A stretch of DNA of 64,000 nucleotides, from assembly GCA_049414625.1 (NCBI GenBank), contig JBMSAU010000122.1, positions 70,150-134,149 of the forward strand. The letters are read 5' to 3'. The notes under the pieces were generated by a model. The model was not told the origin of the DNA and made no database searches. It was given only the letters and a program-made list of their open reading frames with translations. The translations under genes and the position numbers were made by a program. Positions 8,037-16,384 of this stretch are shown here, one piece after another; the stretch's first letter is position 1; every line of letters begins with the position of its first letter. Source of the stretch: WYEG01 sp049414625 (GTDB lineage Bacteria; Desulfobacterota; Thermodesulfobacteria; Thermodesulfobacteriales; Thermodesulfobacteriaceae).

Positions 8037-9128
8037 TTAGCCTGGTATTTCGGTAAAATCGATAAGTTCTGTGTTCTTAACAAAGGGCAAAAATCTTGAT
8101 TTATCTATTGCTTTTATAAAGGCTTCTTCGGGGCTGATCCAGCCTTTCTTGAGATAGTCCATGATCACATCATCAAGGCTCATCATACCGTATTTTTTAC
8201 CTGTCTGGATCATCGAGGGGATTTGATGAATCTTGTTTTCCCGGATGAGGTTTCTTATGGCAGGGGTGGCAATGAGAATTTCTGTTGCCACAATCCTTCC
8301 CGGTCTATCTATCCTCTTAAACATCGTCTGAGAGATCACCGCTCTTAAAGCCTCAGAAAGGGTGGTTCGAATTTGATCCTGTTCATCGGCTGGAAAGACA
8401 TCGATTATCCTGCTAATCGTTTGAGCAGCTGATATAGTATGAAGGGTGGACATGACTAAATGACCAGTCAAGGTTGCCTCTATGGCAAGAGCAATGGTCT
8501 CCCGGTCCCTCATTTCACCTACGAGGATTATGTCCGGGTCCTCTCTTAGAGCGGCACGAAGAGCACTGGCAAAGCTCTTCGTGTGAGTGCCAACCTCTCT
8601 CTGATGCACTAAACAGTTCTTTGATTCGTGGACAAACTCAATAGGGTCTTCAATGGTAATGATATGATCGTAACGGTGTCTGTTGGCATAGTCAATCATG
8701 GCAGCAAGGGTGGTAGACTTACCAGAGCCTGTTGGACCGGTTACAAGGATCAAACCTTTTGGCAAAAGGGCAAGCTTGTTTAAAATAGGAGGAAGACCAA
8801 GCTCTTCAATGGTCATTATTCGCGAGGGAATAACCCTAAAGGCAGCAGCAATGCCTTTTCTTTCCCGATAGACATTAACCCTAAACCTTGCTAAATCAGG
8901 GATTTCAAGACCAAAGTCAACCTCGCCTTCCTCTTCAAACTTCTTGATAATCTCTTCAGGCATCACTTCATAGAGCATGGCTCTAAGCTCTTCATCCTCT
9001 AAAGGCTTATACTTTACTCTTTGAAGCTCGCCGTGGATCCTAAGGACAGGGGGATTTCCAACGCTAAGATGAAGGTCTGAAGCCTTGGTCTCAACAACAA
9101 GTTTAAAAAAAGGGTCAAGACGGGCCAT
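8037..9128 (-). CDS. pilT: Type IV pilus retraction ATPase PilT
   Basis: 363 residues, matching canonical PilT. Hexameric ATPase at the base of type IV pili that drives pilin depolymerisation, giving twitching motility and DNA uptake. Visible are an N-terminal PAS-like part beginning near KASDLHLSVGNPPVLR, Walker A GPTGSGKS near 130, the Asp box (IEDPIEFVH), Walker B (ILVGEMRDRET) and the His box (GHLVMSTLHT). The retraction signature is AIRNLIRENK, matching the PilT-specific AIRNLIRE motif. It is the first gene of the minus-strand run and has a good promoter directly upstream. A PilY1-like gene at the other end of the window supports a working type IV pilus system. Confidence 0.95.
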   Translation of the reverse strand: MARLDPFFKLVVETKASDLHLSVGNPPVLRIHGELQRVKYKPLEDEELRAMLYEVMPEEIIKKFEEEGEVDFGLEIPDLARFRVNVYRERKGIAAAFRVIPSRIMTIEELGLPPILNKLALLPKGLILVTGPTGSGKSTTLAAMIDYANRHRYDHIITIEDPIEFVHESKNCLVHQREVGTHTKSFASALRAALREDPDIILVGEMRDRETIALAIEATLTGHLVMSTLHTISAAQTISRIIDVFPADEQDQIRTTLSEALRAVISQTMFKRIDRPGRIVATEILIATPAIRNLIRENKIHQIPSMIQTGKKYGMMSLDDVIMDYLKKGWISPEEAFIKAIDKSRFLPFVKNTELIDFTEIPG

Positions 9129-9140
9129 GATTAAAAATTG

Positions 9141-9169
9141 ATTTTATTTAACTTTTTTTTATTGGTCAA
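9141..9169 (-). promoter_or_regulatory. Predicted sigma70 promoter for pilT operon
   Basis: On the minus strand, TTGACC (9169-9164) is followed after 17 bp by TAAAAT (9146-9141). The implied transcript start is close to the pilT ATG at 9128, so the leader is short. Spacing is ideal and both boxes are 5/6 matches. Confidence 0.5.
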
Positions 9170-9254
9170 GAGTTAAAGTTTTTTGCCACCTTTGCAACCT
9201 CTTAAATTAGAGGACAATGAGTTTTCACCCTGCAAAATAACCCTCTACAACCGC

Positions 9255-9282
9255 TTGACAGGTAAAAAATTAGAAGTTTAAT
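9255..9282 (+). promoter_or_regulatory. Predicted sigma70 promoter for corA
   Basis: TTGACA at 9255-9260, 16 bp spacer, TTTAAT at 9277-9282, 30 bp before the corA ATG. It is a perfect -35 with a 5/6 -10 box, divergent to the pilT promoter within the same 184-bp gap. Confidence 0.5.
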
Positions 9283-9312
9283 AAAAAAGCACTTTTAGCC
9301 TCTGAGGTTCGC

Positions 9313-10269
9313 ATGATCAAAATCTATCGTTCAGAAAATGGTGTCCTTATCCCAGCAGAAAGGATTGAGAAACATTCTTGGATCCTTCTTCTTAATCCCT
9401 CTTTAGATGAAATAAACTACATCGAAAGAAAGCTAAAAATCTTTTCAGAATTTGTAAGATATCCTTTGGATGAAGAAGAGAGACCAAGGGTCGAAAAAGA
9501 AGAAGGACAAGTTTTGATCATCATCCGTATTCCCATGCCCACAACTACCGGTCTTTACAATAAATACGAAACCATTCCTGTAGGTATAATCTTAACAGAA
9601 GAGTACATTTTAACTATTTGTTTAGCAGAACACCCTATTTTTGAAGATTTTATCCAGTCTGCTAACAAAGCAAAATCTTTTGACCTTTCAAAACCAGTAA
9701 CCTTTTTACTCCACTTTATGCTTCTTGGCACAGCCCTTTACATACGCTATCTTCGACACATTGATAGAATCATAGAAACCTATGAAGAAGCCATTTTTAG
9801 AGCCTTAGCCAATGAAGATATACTCCACATGTTAAGCATAGAAAAAACTTTAACCTACTTTAACACTGCTTTACAAGGTAATGATTTGGTTCTTTCTAAA
9901 CTTCTTTCTGGAAGGTTTATCAGATTAACCGATGATGATATTGAACTCCTAAACGATGTTCAAATTGAGAACAAACAGGCTTTAGAAATGACTAGAGTCT
10001 ATATAACCACTTTAGCAAACACAATGGATGCTTACGCCTCCATTGTCAATAACAACGTCAATGTAATCTTGAAATTTTTAGCTAGCATGGCTATCATCCT
10101 TTCTATACCTACCATCATCTTTAGTATGTATGGAATGAACATACCTCTTCCTTTCCAAGAATTGCCACCTTTAGAACATACTCCCCATGCTGTTTATATA
10201 GTTAGCGCCATTACTTTTGCTATCTGTATAGTGCTTTTCTTCATTTTTCGAAAGAAGAAATACATATAA
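9313..10269 (+). CDS. corA: CorA-type magnesium/divalent cation channel
   Basis: 318 residues, typical CorA length. Homopentameric inner-membrane channel for Mg2+ (or Co2+/Ni2+). A long cytoplasmic N-terminal domain is followed by two C-terminal membrane segments. The first ends in the selectivity signature YGMN (in FSMYGMNIPLP, near 276) and the last ends in a basic tail (FRKKK) that is usual on the cytoplasmic side. Transcribed from its own promoter; uppP follows after 12 bp. Confidence 0.93.
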   Translation: MIKIYRSENGVLIPAERIEKHSWILLLNPSLDEINYIERKLKIFSEFVRYPLDEEERPRVEKEEGQVLIIIRIPMPTTTGLYNKYETIPVGIILTEEYILTICLAEHPIFEDFIQSANKAKSFDLSKPVTFLLHFMLLGTALYIRYLRHIDRIIETYEEAIFRALANEDILHMLSIEKTLTYFNTALQGNDLVLSKLLSGRFIRLTDDDIELLNDVQIENKQALEMTRVYITTLANTMDAYASIVNNNVNVILKFLASMAIILSIPTIIFSMYGMNIPLPFQELPPLEHTPHAVYIVSAITFAICIVLFFIFRKKKYI

Positions 10270-10281
10270 GTCGCTTAAACC

Positions 10282-11037
10282 ATGACTTTAATATCCATCC
10301 TTCTCTTAAGCCTTGTTCAAGGGTTAACAGAATTTCTCCCCATTTCAAGCACTGGACATCTCATTCTCTTTGCAAATTTCTTTAACATACCATCAAGCCT
10401 TGCGATAGATGCCTTTTTACATCTTGGCTCTTTTTTTGCTATCCTTATCTACTTTTGGAAAGAGTTAAAAGAAATGTGGTGCTGGAAGTGGTTAATCTTT
10501 ATCTCAGCCTTACCTGGGGGTATAGCTGGTTTACTCTTTCATCATGTAATTGAAAGCCATTTTCGCTCACCCTTGGCTGTAACGCTTGTTATGCTTGTCA
10601 TGACTATTCCGATGGTCCTTGGAGAAAGGCTTGGGCAGAAAAGATTAAGGATAAGCGACCTAAACCTTGGAAAAGCTCTTTTTATCGGTTTTGCTCAAGC
10701 CTTAGCCTTGATCCCTGGCACCTCAAGAAGCGCAATAACCATTTCAGCTGGATTGCTCGTAGGGCTCAAAAGGGAAGAGGCGGCAAGATACTCTTTCTTA
10801 GCAGGAGCTCCTTTAATCCTTAGTGCTGGCTTATACGAGGGGCTAAAGTTAGTAAAGGGGGGAACACTCAACCCTGATTTAGCTTTTGCTGGGTTCATCG
10901 GTAGCTTCATCTCTAGCCTTCTAGCCATAGCCTTTCTGATACCTTTCCTTAAAAAATATTCCCTTTATGCTTTTATTTGGTACAGGATACTTCTAGGTTG
11001 CCTCCTTTTAATCTTAATTTTTTTTAATATCATATAA
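10282..11037 (+). CDS. uppP: Undecaprenyl-diphosphate phosphatase
   Basis: 251-residue BacA/UppP family membrane phosphatase that recycles undecaprenyl pyrophosphate to the monophosphate carrier used for peptidoglycan and O-antigen. The two family signatures are present: QGLTEFLPISSTGHLIL near the N-terminus and PGTSRSAITISAGL in the middle, which hold the catalytic Glu, Ser and Arg. About seven to eight membrane helices are evident. It lies 12 bp downstream of corA and is probably co-transcribed. Confidence 0.95.
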   Translation: MTLISILLLSLVQGLTEFLPISSTGHLILFANFFNIPSSLAIDAFLHLGSFFAILIYFWKELKEMWCWKWLIFISALPGGIAGLLFHHVIESHFRSPLAVTLVMLVMTIPMVLGERLGQKRLRISDLNLGKALFIGFAQALALIPGTSRSAITISAGLLVGLKREEAARYSFLAGAPLILSAGLYEGLKLVKGGTLNPDLAFAGFIGSFISSLLAIAFLIPFLKKYSLYAFIWYRILLGCLLLILIFFNII

Positions 11038-11049
11038 TCATATAAAATG

Positions 11050-11077
11050 TTGTCTTTTTACTTTTATACTTTATATT
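11050..11077 (+). promoter_or_regulatory. Possible promoter for the YcaO operon
   Basis: TTGTCT at 11050-11055, 16 bp spacer, TATATT at 11072-11077, in a very AT-rich 78-bp gap ahead of a strong ribosome site (AAAGGAGG) at the YcaO gene. AT richness makes chance matches likely. Confidence 0.35.
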
Positions 11078-11115
11078 TTGAATTGTTTAACTATGAAATA
11101 TAAAGGAGGTAGACG

Positions 11116-12894
11116 ATGGTTAAACGAAGCTTCGATAAGTTTTTTCTTCCCTCTCGCAAGGTTATCGCGGATAAGGCGCTTCCTCCGGAAGAGACGGTCA
11201 GCTTGGTTGAAGAAAGACTAAAAAGCCTTGGGGCGAAGGTTTATAAAGGAGTAAAAAGGATTGATAAGGGGAGGCTTGGATTGCCTGTTTTTCTAAGTTT
11301 TTATGATGTGGACGGGGTCAAAACCACCGGAAACTACAAGCAAATGGGGAAGGGAGCAACAGAGCTTCTTGCTAAAGCAAGCGCCCTTGTAGAATTGGTG
11401 GAACGGTATTCTCTATTTTCCTTCCTTAAAAGAGTGCCTGAGCAGGGAATCTTGGCAACCTTTGAAGAGCTTAAAGAGGAAGCCATCCCTTGGGAAGTAT
11501 TTTTAAACTCCCTTGAAGATGAGGAGGATGAAAGAGTTAAAGAGTTAGCTTTAAAGCTTATAAAGAAGTTTCCCTTCTACTTTGTTCCAACTCTTGAAGT
11601 AAGGACGAAGGAGGTGAAATATCTTCCCTTTCATTGGTTTTGGATGCTTTATGAGTATAACGGGTCTGCTGGAGGAAACACTTATCCTGAAGCAAGCGTT
11701 CAGGCAATCTGCGAGCTCATTGAAAGGCACACAAACGCCCTTTCCATAAGGTTTAACAAACCCATGCCTGCTATCAAAAGGGAGAGTATAAAGGGAGCGG
11801 CAGAAGAAGTTTTGAAGTGCTTTGAAAGGCTAAATATACGAGTATGGATAAGGGACATGACCTTTGGGATGCCTGCACCTACAGTGGCGGTAATGGCTAT
11901 GGATCCTTCTACCTACCCTGAAAGAAGCGAGATAGTTTACGCAGCTGGGACAGGAACAAGTCCTGAAAGAGCCTTGATCAGAGCCTTGACTGAGGTTGCC
12001 CAACTTGCAGGTGATTTTGATACCGAGGGAAAGTATGTTGAAAGCGGTCTTCCTAAATTTCAAACCCTTGAAGAGGCAAAAACTGTGATAGAGTATGACG
12101 GAGAGGTTGAGCTTAACTCTCTTCCTAATGTCTATTCTGAAGACCATGTGGAAGAGCTTAATACTTTAGCCCAAAAGTTAAAGGATAGAGGTTTTGAAAC
12201 CTACTTAATGGACATAACTCACGAAGAGCTAAATCTACCCGCTGTCTATGCGGTAATTCCTGGCATCCTTTTTAGAGAAAGAACGAAGATTCCTTTTCTT
12301 TTCCATTTAGTGAGGGTAAGCTATTCTTATCATCCAAGGAAGGTAACAGAAAGGCTTATCAGCGAAGTGTTATCCGAGGTGCAGGATCGGTACTATGTTT
12401 GGGGATTTTACGGGAATTTGCTTAAGGAACGAGGAGACTTAGATAGCGCCATTTCTTGCTATGAAAAGGCTTTAAATCTTGAGCCTCAAGCTCCGGATAA
12501 ACTTGCCATTCTAACCCATCTTGCAGATGCTTACCTTACCAAAGGTGAATATTTAAAGGCGATTGCTACCTGTGAGCAAGCCCTGGAATACGGAGAAGCC
12601 CCAGAGGTTTATAATCTCCTCGGTAGGTCCTACTACAAACTTCATGAATTTTCAAAAGCTTTAGAGTATTTTCTTAAGGCTACAGAGCTTAACCCGAGTT
12701 CAGCTATTGATTATGCTAATGCAGGGTTTAGTTTAAAATCTATTGGCGAAAGTTTGGAAACTGAGGAAGCAAGGATGTTCTTTCTTTCCCAAGCTAAGTT
12801 GTTTTTCCTTAAAGCCTTATCCTTAAACCCAGATTTAGAGATGGCAAAGAGGGGATTAGCCTACTGCGAACGGTTTATCCCAGAAAATAATTAA
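11116..12894 (+). CDS. YcaO-domain ATP-dependent enzyme with C-terminal TPR repeats
   Basis: 592 residues. YcaO proteins activate a backbone amide (or other carbonyl) with ATP for attack by Cys, Ser, Thr or sulfide. The YcaO fold covers about 60-410. The ATP/Mg-binding glutamates are visible in three family motifs: ELVERYSL (E93, E96), ICELIERHTNAL (E200, E203) and GTGTSPERALIRALTEV (278-294). Residues from about 414 form three or four TPR units (for example LKERGDLDSAISCYEKAL), a likely protein-binding arm. No TfuA, leader peptide or azoline dehydrogenase gene is next to it, so a classical peptide natural-product cluster is unlikely. A NIL-ferredoxin gene follows 17 bp downstream, each with a strong ribosome site (AAAGGAGG; TGGAGG), which suggests reductive sulfur chemistry or a protein modification. 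Substrate unknown. Confidence 0.85.
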   Translation: MVKRSFDKFFLPSRKVIADKALPPEETVSLVEERLKSLGAKVYKGVKRIDKGRLGLPVFLSFYDVDGVKTTGNYKQMGKGATELLAKASALVELVERYSLFSFLKRVPEQGILATFEELKEEAIPWEVFLNSLEDEEDERVKELALKLIKKFPFYFVPTLEVRTKEVKYLPFHWFWMLYEYNGSAGGNTYPEASVQAICELIERHTNALSIRFNKPMPAIKRESIKGAAEEVLKCFERLNIRVWIRDMTFGMPAPTVAVMAMDPSTYPERSEIVYAAGTGTSPERALIRALTEVAQLAGDFDTEGKYVESGLPKFQTLEEAKTVIEYDGEVELNSLPNVYSEDHVEELNTLAQKLKDRGFETYLMDITHEELNLPAVYAVIPGILFRERTKIPFLFHLVRVSYSYHPRKVTERLISEVLSEVQDRYYVWGFYGNLLKERGDLDSAISCYEKALNLEPQAPDKLAILTHLADAYLTKGEYLKAIATCEQALEYGEAPEVYNLLGRSYYKLHEFSKALEYFLKATELNPSSAIDYANAGFSLKSIGESLETEEARMFFLSQAKLFFLKALSLNPDLEMAKRGLAYCERFIPENN

Positions 12895-12911
12895 ACTATG
12901 GAGGTTGTCCT

Positions 12912-13334
12912 ATGCTCAAAAAAGGCTTAGTCCTGAGATTTCCTCCAGAGATCGTTGACCAGCCTATAGTTTACCGATTGGCAAGGGACTTTAACCTTGT
13001 CTTCAACATCCTTAAGGCAATGATAACCCCAGGCAAAGAGGGAATAATGATTCTTGAACTTTCAGGAGATATGGAAAACCTAGAGAAAGGACTAAAATTC
13101 CTTACAGATGTTGGGGTTGAGGTTAAACCTATAGCTCAACAGGTGGCAAAGAATGAAGAAGTATGCATCCATTGCGGGGCTTGCACTGCCGTCTGCCCAA
13201 CAGGAGCCCTTTTTGTAGATAGGCAAACTTTTCAGGTTATCTACAACCCGGAAAAATGCACGGCATGCGGTTTTTGTGTTTCAGCCTGCATAACCAAGGC
13301 TATGGAGATCTTCATTCCAAGCGAAGCCATTTAA
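12912..13334 (+). CDS. NIL-domain protein with two [4Fe-4S] clusters
   Basis: 140 residues. Residues 1-75 resemble the NIL domain, a small ligand-binding fold also found at the end of methionine ABC-transporter ATPases. Residues 80-130 form a bacterial 2[4Fe-4S] ferredoxin with C85-x2-C88-x2-C91-x3-C95-P and C116-x2-C119-x2-C122-x3-C126. The same architecture is known in methanogens and sulfate reducers, where a NIL-ferredoxin partners a DUF39 protein in making homocysteine from aspartate semialdehyde and sulfide; here the partner gene is a YcaO protein instead. It could supply electrons or bind a sulfur-containing amino acid. Role inferred from neighbours only. Confidence 0.85.
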   Translation: MLKKGLVLRFPPEIVDQPIVYRLARDFNLVFNILKAMITPGKEGIMILELSGDMENLEKGLKFLTDVGVEVKPIAQQVAKNEEVCIHCGACTAVCPTGALFVDRQTFQVIYNPEKCTACGFCVSACITKAMEIFIPSEAI

Positions 13335-13344
13335 GCAAACTTTA

Positions 13345-14007
13345 ATGGAAGAAAATAGGCTCCGACAAATTTACGAAATCTTAGAAAAAACCTATTCAGA
13401 GCTTTCAGCTCCGGTTAAAAGACTTGCAAGCCTCATAGACTTAGACCCTTTTAAAGTTTTAATCTGTGCCCTTATTTCAACGCGGACAAGGGATGAGACT
13501 ACAGCTAAGGTTTGCGAGAAACTCCTTTCGGTGATAAACACCCCTCAAGATATTTTGAAATTTTCTGAAGAAGATTTAGCAAATCTTCTTTATCCTGTTG
13601 GTTTCTATCGAGAAAAGGCAAAAAGGCTTCGCAATCTTGCCAAAGTTCTCTTAGAAAATTACAAAGGCTTAGTTCCTAAGTCTCAAGATGAGCTTCTGAA
13701 ACTTCCTGGAGTTGGGAGAAAGGTTGCCAACATAGTCCTAAGTCAAGCCTTCAACCTTCCTTACATTGGAGTTGACACTCATGTGCATAGGATCTGCAAT
13801 CGCCTAGGACTTATCAACACGAAAAAGGTTGAGGAAACAGAAAAGGTTCTCCATCAAATTGTTCCCGAAGACCTAAGACCTAAGTTTAACAAGCTTCTTG
13901 TTGCCTTTGGGCAAACTATCTGTAAGCCCATAAAACCTAAGTGTGAAGAATGCCTGTTAAATAACCTGTGTTCCTATGTTTTAAATAGAAGAGCGGTTCA
14001 GGAATAA
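13345..14007 (+). CDS. nth: Endonuclease III (DNA glycosylase/AP lyase)
   Basis: 220 residues, standard for Nth, which removes oxidised pyrimidines and cuts the abasic site. The helix-hairpin-helix LPGVGRKVAN carries the catalytic Lys, and VDTHVHR carries the catalytic Asp. The C-terminal iron-sulfur motif C-x6-C-x2-C-x5-C is intact (CKPIKPKCEECLLNNLC). It starts 10 bp after the NIL-ferredoxin stop and overlaps the convergent nadB by 27 bp at its 3' end. Confidence 0.95.
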   Translation: MEENRLRQIYEILEKTYSELSAPVKRLASLIDLDPFKVLICALISTRTRDETTAKVCEKLLSVINTPQDILKFSEEDLANLLYPVGFYREKAKRLRNLAKVLLENYKGLVPKSQDELLKLPGVGRKVANIVLSQAFNLPYIGVDTHVHRICNRLGLINTKKVEETEKVLHQIVPEDLRPKFNKLLVAFGQTICKPIKPKCEECLLNNLCSYVLNRRAVQE

Positions 14008-15585
14008 AATCGTGGGTTTTAGAAATTCCTCTTTTTTTTTCGGATAGTCAAGAAGGTAATGAGTTCCTCGGGATTCCTTTCGCGAGATGGCTGAACGGAC
14101 TATGAGCTCAGCAACAATGGCTATGTTTTTTAACTCCATGACATCAAGGTCAAGATAATACCCACCCCAATTTTCTGATATCTCTTCTATCAACAGGTTC
14201 AGCCTCTTCTGGGCAAACTCAAGCATCTTTATGCTCCGCACAATTCCTACAAAATCCCACATTATCTTTCTAATTAAGTCCCAATTGTGGGAAATGAAGA
14301 CCTTTTCATCCTTTATGTCTTCTATCTTTGGTTCGTTGATTCTTGGGGGAGGGACCCTTCCTTTAAGCTGAGGGTAAAGCTCTTTAATCTTTAAGCTTGC
14401 TTGATGAGCAAAGACCAAGCCTTCAAGAAGGGAGTTTGAGGCTAAGCGGTTTGCCCCATGAAGTCCAGTGTAAGCGCATTCACCCACGGCAAAAAGATTT
14501 GGGATGTCCGTCTGTCCATACTCGTTGGTGTAGATTCCGCCGCAAAGGTAGTGGGCTGCTGGCACAACAGGAATGGGTTGAGTAGTAATGTCTATCCCAT
14601 ACTTCAAACAGGTCTCATAAATATAAGGGAAACGCTTCTTGATGTAGTCTGAAGGAAGATGAGTTATGTCAAGGTAAACGCATTCACCACCCGTCTTTTT
14701 GAGCTCAAAGTCTATCGCCCTTGTGACGACATCCCTTGGAGCAAGCTCCTTTCTTACTGGGTCGTAGCGGTGCATAAAAGGCTTACCTTCAGGATTAAGA
14801 AGGATTGCTCCCTCACCTCTTAAGGCTTCAGAGATCAAAAAGTTCTTAGCCTTTGGATGATAGAGACAGGTTGGATGAAACTGAAAGAATTCCATGTTGA
14901 CTATTCGGCAGTTAGCCCTTGCCGCAAGGGCAATGCCATCTCCTGTGGCTGTATCGGGATTGCTGGTATAGAGGTAGACTTTCCCTGCACCACCAGTGCA
15001 AAGGGCAACAACGTCCGCAAGATAGATCTTTGGTTCACCATGGAGCAAGTCAAAGACAAGAGCCCCGCTAACAAGCCTTCTCCCATCCCTTGTTTCAGAA
15101 AGCAAAAGGTCAGCCACAAAGTGATGCTCAAGAAGCCTTATGTTTGATGAGGCGACCACATTTTCGATGAGCACATTTTCAATGGCTCTTCCAGTATAAT
15201 CCCCCACATGAAGGATCCTTCGCCTTGAATGCCCTCCCTCTAAACCAAGGTGAAATTTCCTTGGGTCATCTGGGTCCCGATCAAAGTTAACCCCTAAGCT
15301 AATTAGCTCAGCAATCCTCTTCGGGGCTGACCTTACCACTAGCTCAACGATTTTTCTATCACAAAGACCATCACCTGCTGTCACCGTATCCTGTATATGC
15401 AGGTCAAAACTATCATCTTCTCCCATCACGCAGGCTATGCCACCTTGAGCAAGAGAGGTTGCTGTTTCAAACTTCCTCTTTTTAGTTAAAATTACAACCT
15501 CTCCAAAGTCTTTAAGCTTTAAGGCTAAAAAAAGACCGGCAATTCCTGAGCCAACGATCAGAAAATCCGTCTTTTCAACTTGCAT
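13981..15585 (-). CDS. nadB: L-aspartate oxidase (quinolinate synthase component B)
   Basis: 534 residues. FAD enzyme that oxidises L-aspartate to iminoaspartate, the first step of NAD synthesis; in anaerobes fumarate can be the electron acceptor. The N-terminal dinucleotide motif (GSGIAGLFLA) is at about residue 11, followed by SLAQGGIA and the HPT/HGANRLASNSLLEGLVF motifs of the succinate dehydrogenase/NadB flavoprotein family. The 3' end overlaps nth by 27 bp. nadA and nadC are not in the window. Confidence 0.94.
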   Translation of the reverse strand: MQVEKTDFLIVGSGIAGLFLALKLKDFGEVVILTKKRKFETATSLAQGGIACVMGEDDSFDLHIQDTVTAGDGLCDRKIVELVVRSAPKRIAELISLGVNFDRDPDDPRKFHLGLEGGHSRRRILHVGDYTGRAIENVLIENVVASSNIRLLEHHFVADLLLSETRDGRRLVSGALVFDLLHGEPKIYLADVVALCTGGAGKVYLYTSNPDTATGDGIALAARANCRIVNMEFFQFHPTCLYHPKAKNFLISEALRGEGAILLNPEGKPFMHRYDPVRKELAPRDVVTRAIDFELKKTGGECVYLDITHLPSDYIKKRFPYIYETCLKYGIDITTQPIPVVPAAHYLCGGIYTNEYGQTDIPNLFAVGECAYTGLHGANRLASNSLLEGLVFAHQASLKIKELYPQLKGRVPPPRINEPKIEDIKDEKVFISHNWDLIRKIMWDFVGIVRSIKMLEFAQKRLNLLIEEISENWGGYYLDLDVMELKNIAIVAELIVRSAISRKESRGTHYLLDYPKKKEEFLKPTILFLNRSSI

Positions 15586-15644
15586 ATTTTTACTCCACCC
15601 TTTATGTTATCCCAAGCCATCCTTTTTGTCCTCCTCCGAGCTCC

Positions 15645-15715
15645 CTTTTTTGTCACCCCGAGCGGAAGCGAGGGTTCCCTCGGCACCTGCCTGCTTCGGG
15701 ATACAGTCAGGACTT
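15645..15715. repeat. REP-like intergenic repeat, copy 1
   Basis: GC-rich stretch beginning TGTCACCCCGAGCGGAAG and containing complementary pieces (GAGGGTTCCCTCG; CTGCTTCGGGA). It looks like the palindromic TGTCA-type intergenic repeats seen in many bacterial genomes. Related degenerate stretches occur near 45190 and 59500. Base composition is clearly higher in GC than the neighbouring intergenic DNA. Confidence 0.4.
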
Positions 15716-15804
15716 GTAAATGCAAATTTTATGCCAGTGAAATTATATAAACTATCTCCTTTGATTTTAAATTGATTTTACGATTCTCATGAAAATGACA
15801 CAAA

Positions 15805-15829
15805 CCTCTGAGGAGAAAATCCTCAGAGG
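15805..15829 (-). terminator. Perfect hairpin downstream of gene remnant
   Basis: 10-bp perfect stem CCTCTGAGGA/TCCTCAGAGG with a 5-nt loop. On the minus strand it lies about 35 nt after the stop of the remnant at 15866 and is followed by TTTG and a T-rich stretch, so it may be that gene's old terminator. The U-tract is weak. Confidence 0.4.
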
Positions 15830-15865
15830 CAAAATCCTAATTTAACAGCCGAGCTCCTTGCATTC

Positions 15866-16060
15866 CTACTTTATTCTCTTTAGATACCCCATAACAGTAT
15901 TGAACACCGGAAAGACCTCCTTATCGATAAACCTCAAAACCTCTGCCCTGTCCTTTAGATTAACCTCTCTTTCAATCCTTTCCGGAAGCTTATGAAGCCT
16001 CTCATGCACTGGAGAAAGCTCATTCAAGGCCTCGAGCTTGCAAAGGATATAAACAGACGA
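15866..16060 (-). pseudogene. C-terminal remnant of an unidentified protein
   Basis: An open minus-strand stretch of 64 codons ending at TAG 15866 reads like real protein: charged, amphipathic helices such as RLHKLPERIEREVN and RAEVLRFIDKEVFP. It has no good start and is bounded upstream by TAG at 16061-16063. I do not recognise the parent protein. A hairpin follows the stop. It is probably the tail of a gene whose front was lost at the junction with the plus-strand remnant. Confidence 0.4.
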
Positions 16061-16150
16061 CTAGACAAGCTCTTCTTAGTCTTTATCATAAACTTTGTGG
16101 CCATAATAGGCTTTTTGTTAAAGATTATTTTGAATGGGTTAATAAAGTAA
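15992..16150 (+). pseudogene. Remnant of a coiled-coil/C-terminal membrane-anchor protein
   Basis: The plus frame ends in ...INRRLDKLFLVFII, then about 20 hydrophobic residues and TAA at 16148-16150. The layout, a polar helix with RLDKL directly before one C-terminal membrane helix, matches the tail of the intact gene at 16385-16837 (ALDKRLNFLQWLIG...). Only the last 35 or so codons look genuine; the region before 16050 overlaps the opposite-strand remnant. It is likely a broken relative of that coiled-coil family. Confidence 0.4.
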
Positions 16151-16161
16151 CATCCGTTTTT

Positions 16162-16197
16162 TCCTTAAAGTTCTTCAGCTCCTTAAAGTTCTTCAGC
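16162..16197. repeat. 18-bp tandem duplication
   Basis: Two perfect adjacent copies of TCCTTAAAGTTCTTCAGC (16162-16179 and 16180-16197) in non-coding debris. Confidence 0.75.
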
Positions 16198-16384
16198 AAC
16201 GAAGGGATGTGTCTTCCTGTCCTTTCGGAGGCTCCTCTTTTTTGTCCTTCCAAGGCGCAAAGCCGAAAGCTTCTTCACCTCAATCTTATAAGGGCGAGCT
16301 TAGGCAATACCACAGAGAAAAGAATTTTTTTGGTCCCGATTAGAAAATTAAGTGAATAATCTGCTTGAAGGACGAAATGAGCGA

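Larger units (their letters stand above)
15586..16384 (+). other. 799-bp intergenic region of gene debris and short repeats
   Basis: No intact gene. From left to right it holds a REP-like GC-rich repeat (about 15645-15715), a perfect hairpin (15805-15829), a C-terminal protein remnant on the minus strand (15866-16060), a membrane-tail remnant on the plus strand (to 16150), an 18-bp tandem duplication (16162-16197), then about 190 bp in which I see nothing. The opposite-strand remnants meet near 16060, which suggests a rearrangement point. Confidence 0.6.

Noticed and set aside
11116..13334. Peptide natural-product (azoline/thiopeptide) cluster
   Set aside because: No precursor peptide, dehydrogenase, TfuA, protease or exporter gene next to the YcaO gene.
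14857..15147. Open frames on both strands inside nadB
   Set aside because: Shadows of nadB; composition and motifs belong to the NadB frame.
16162..16197. Possible start of a CRISPR array
   Set aside because: Only two adjacent 18-bp copies with no spacer; no cas gene in the window.
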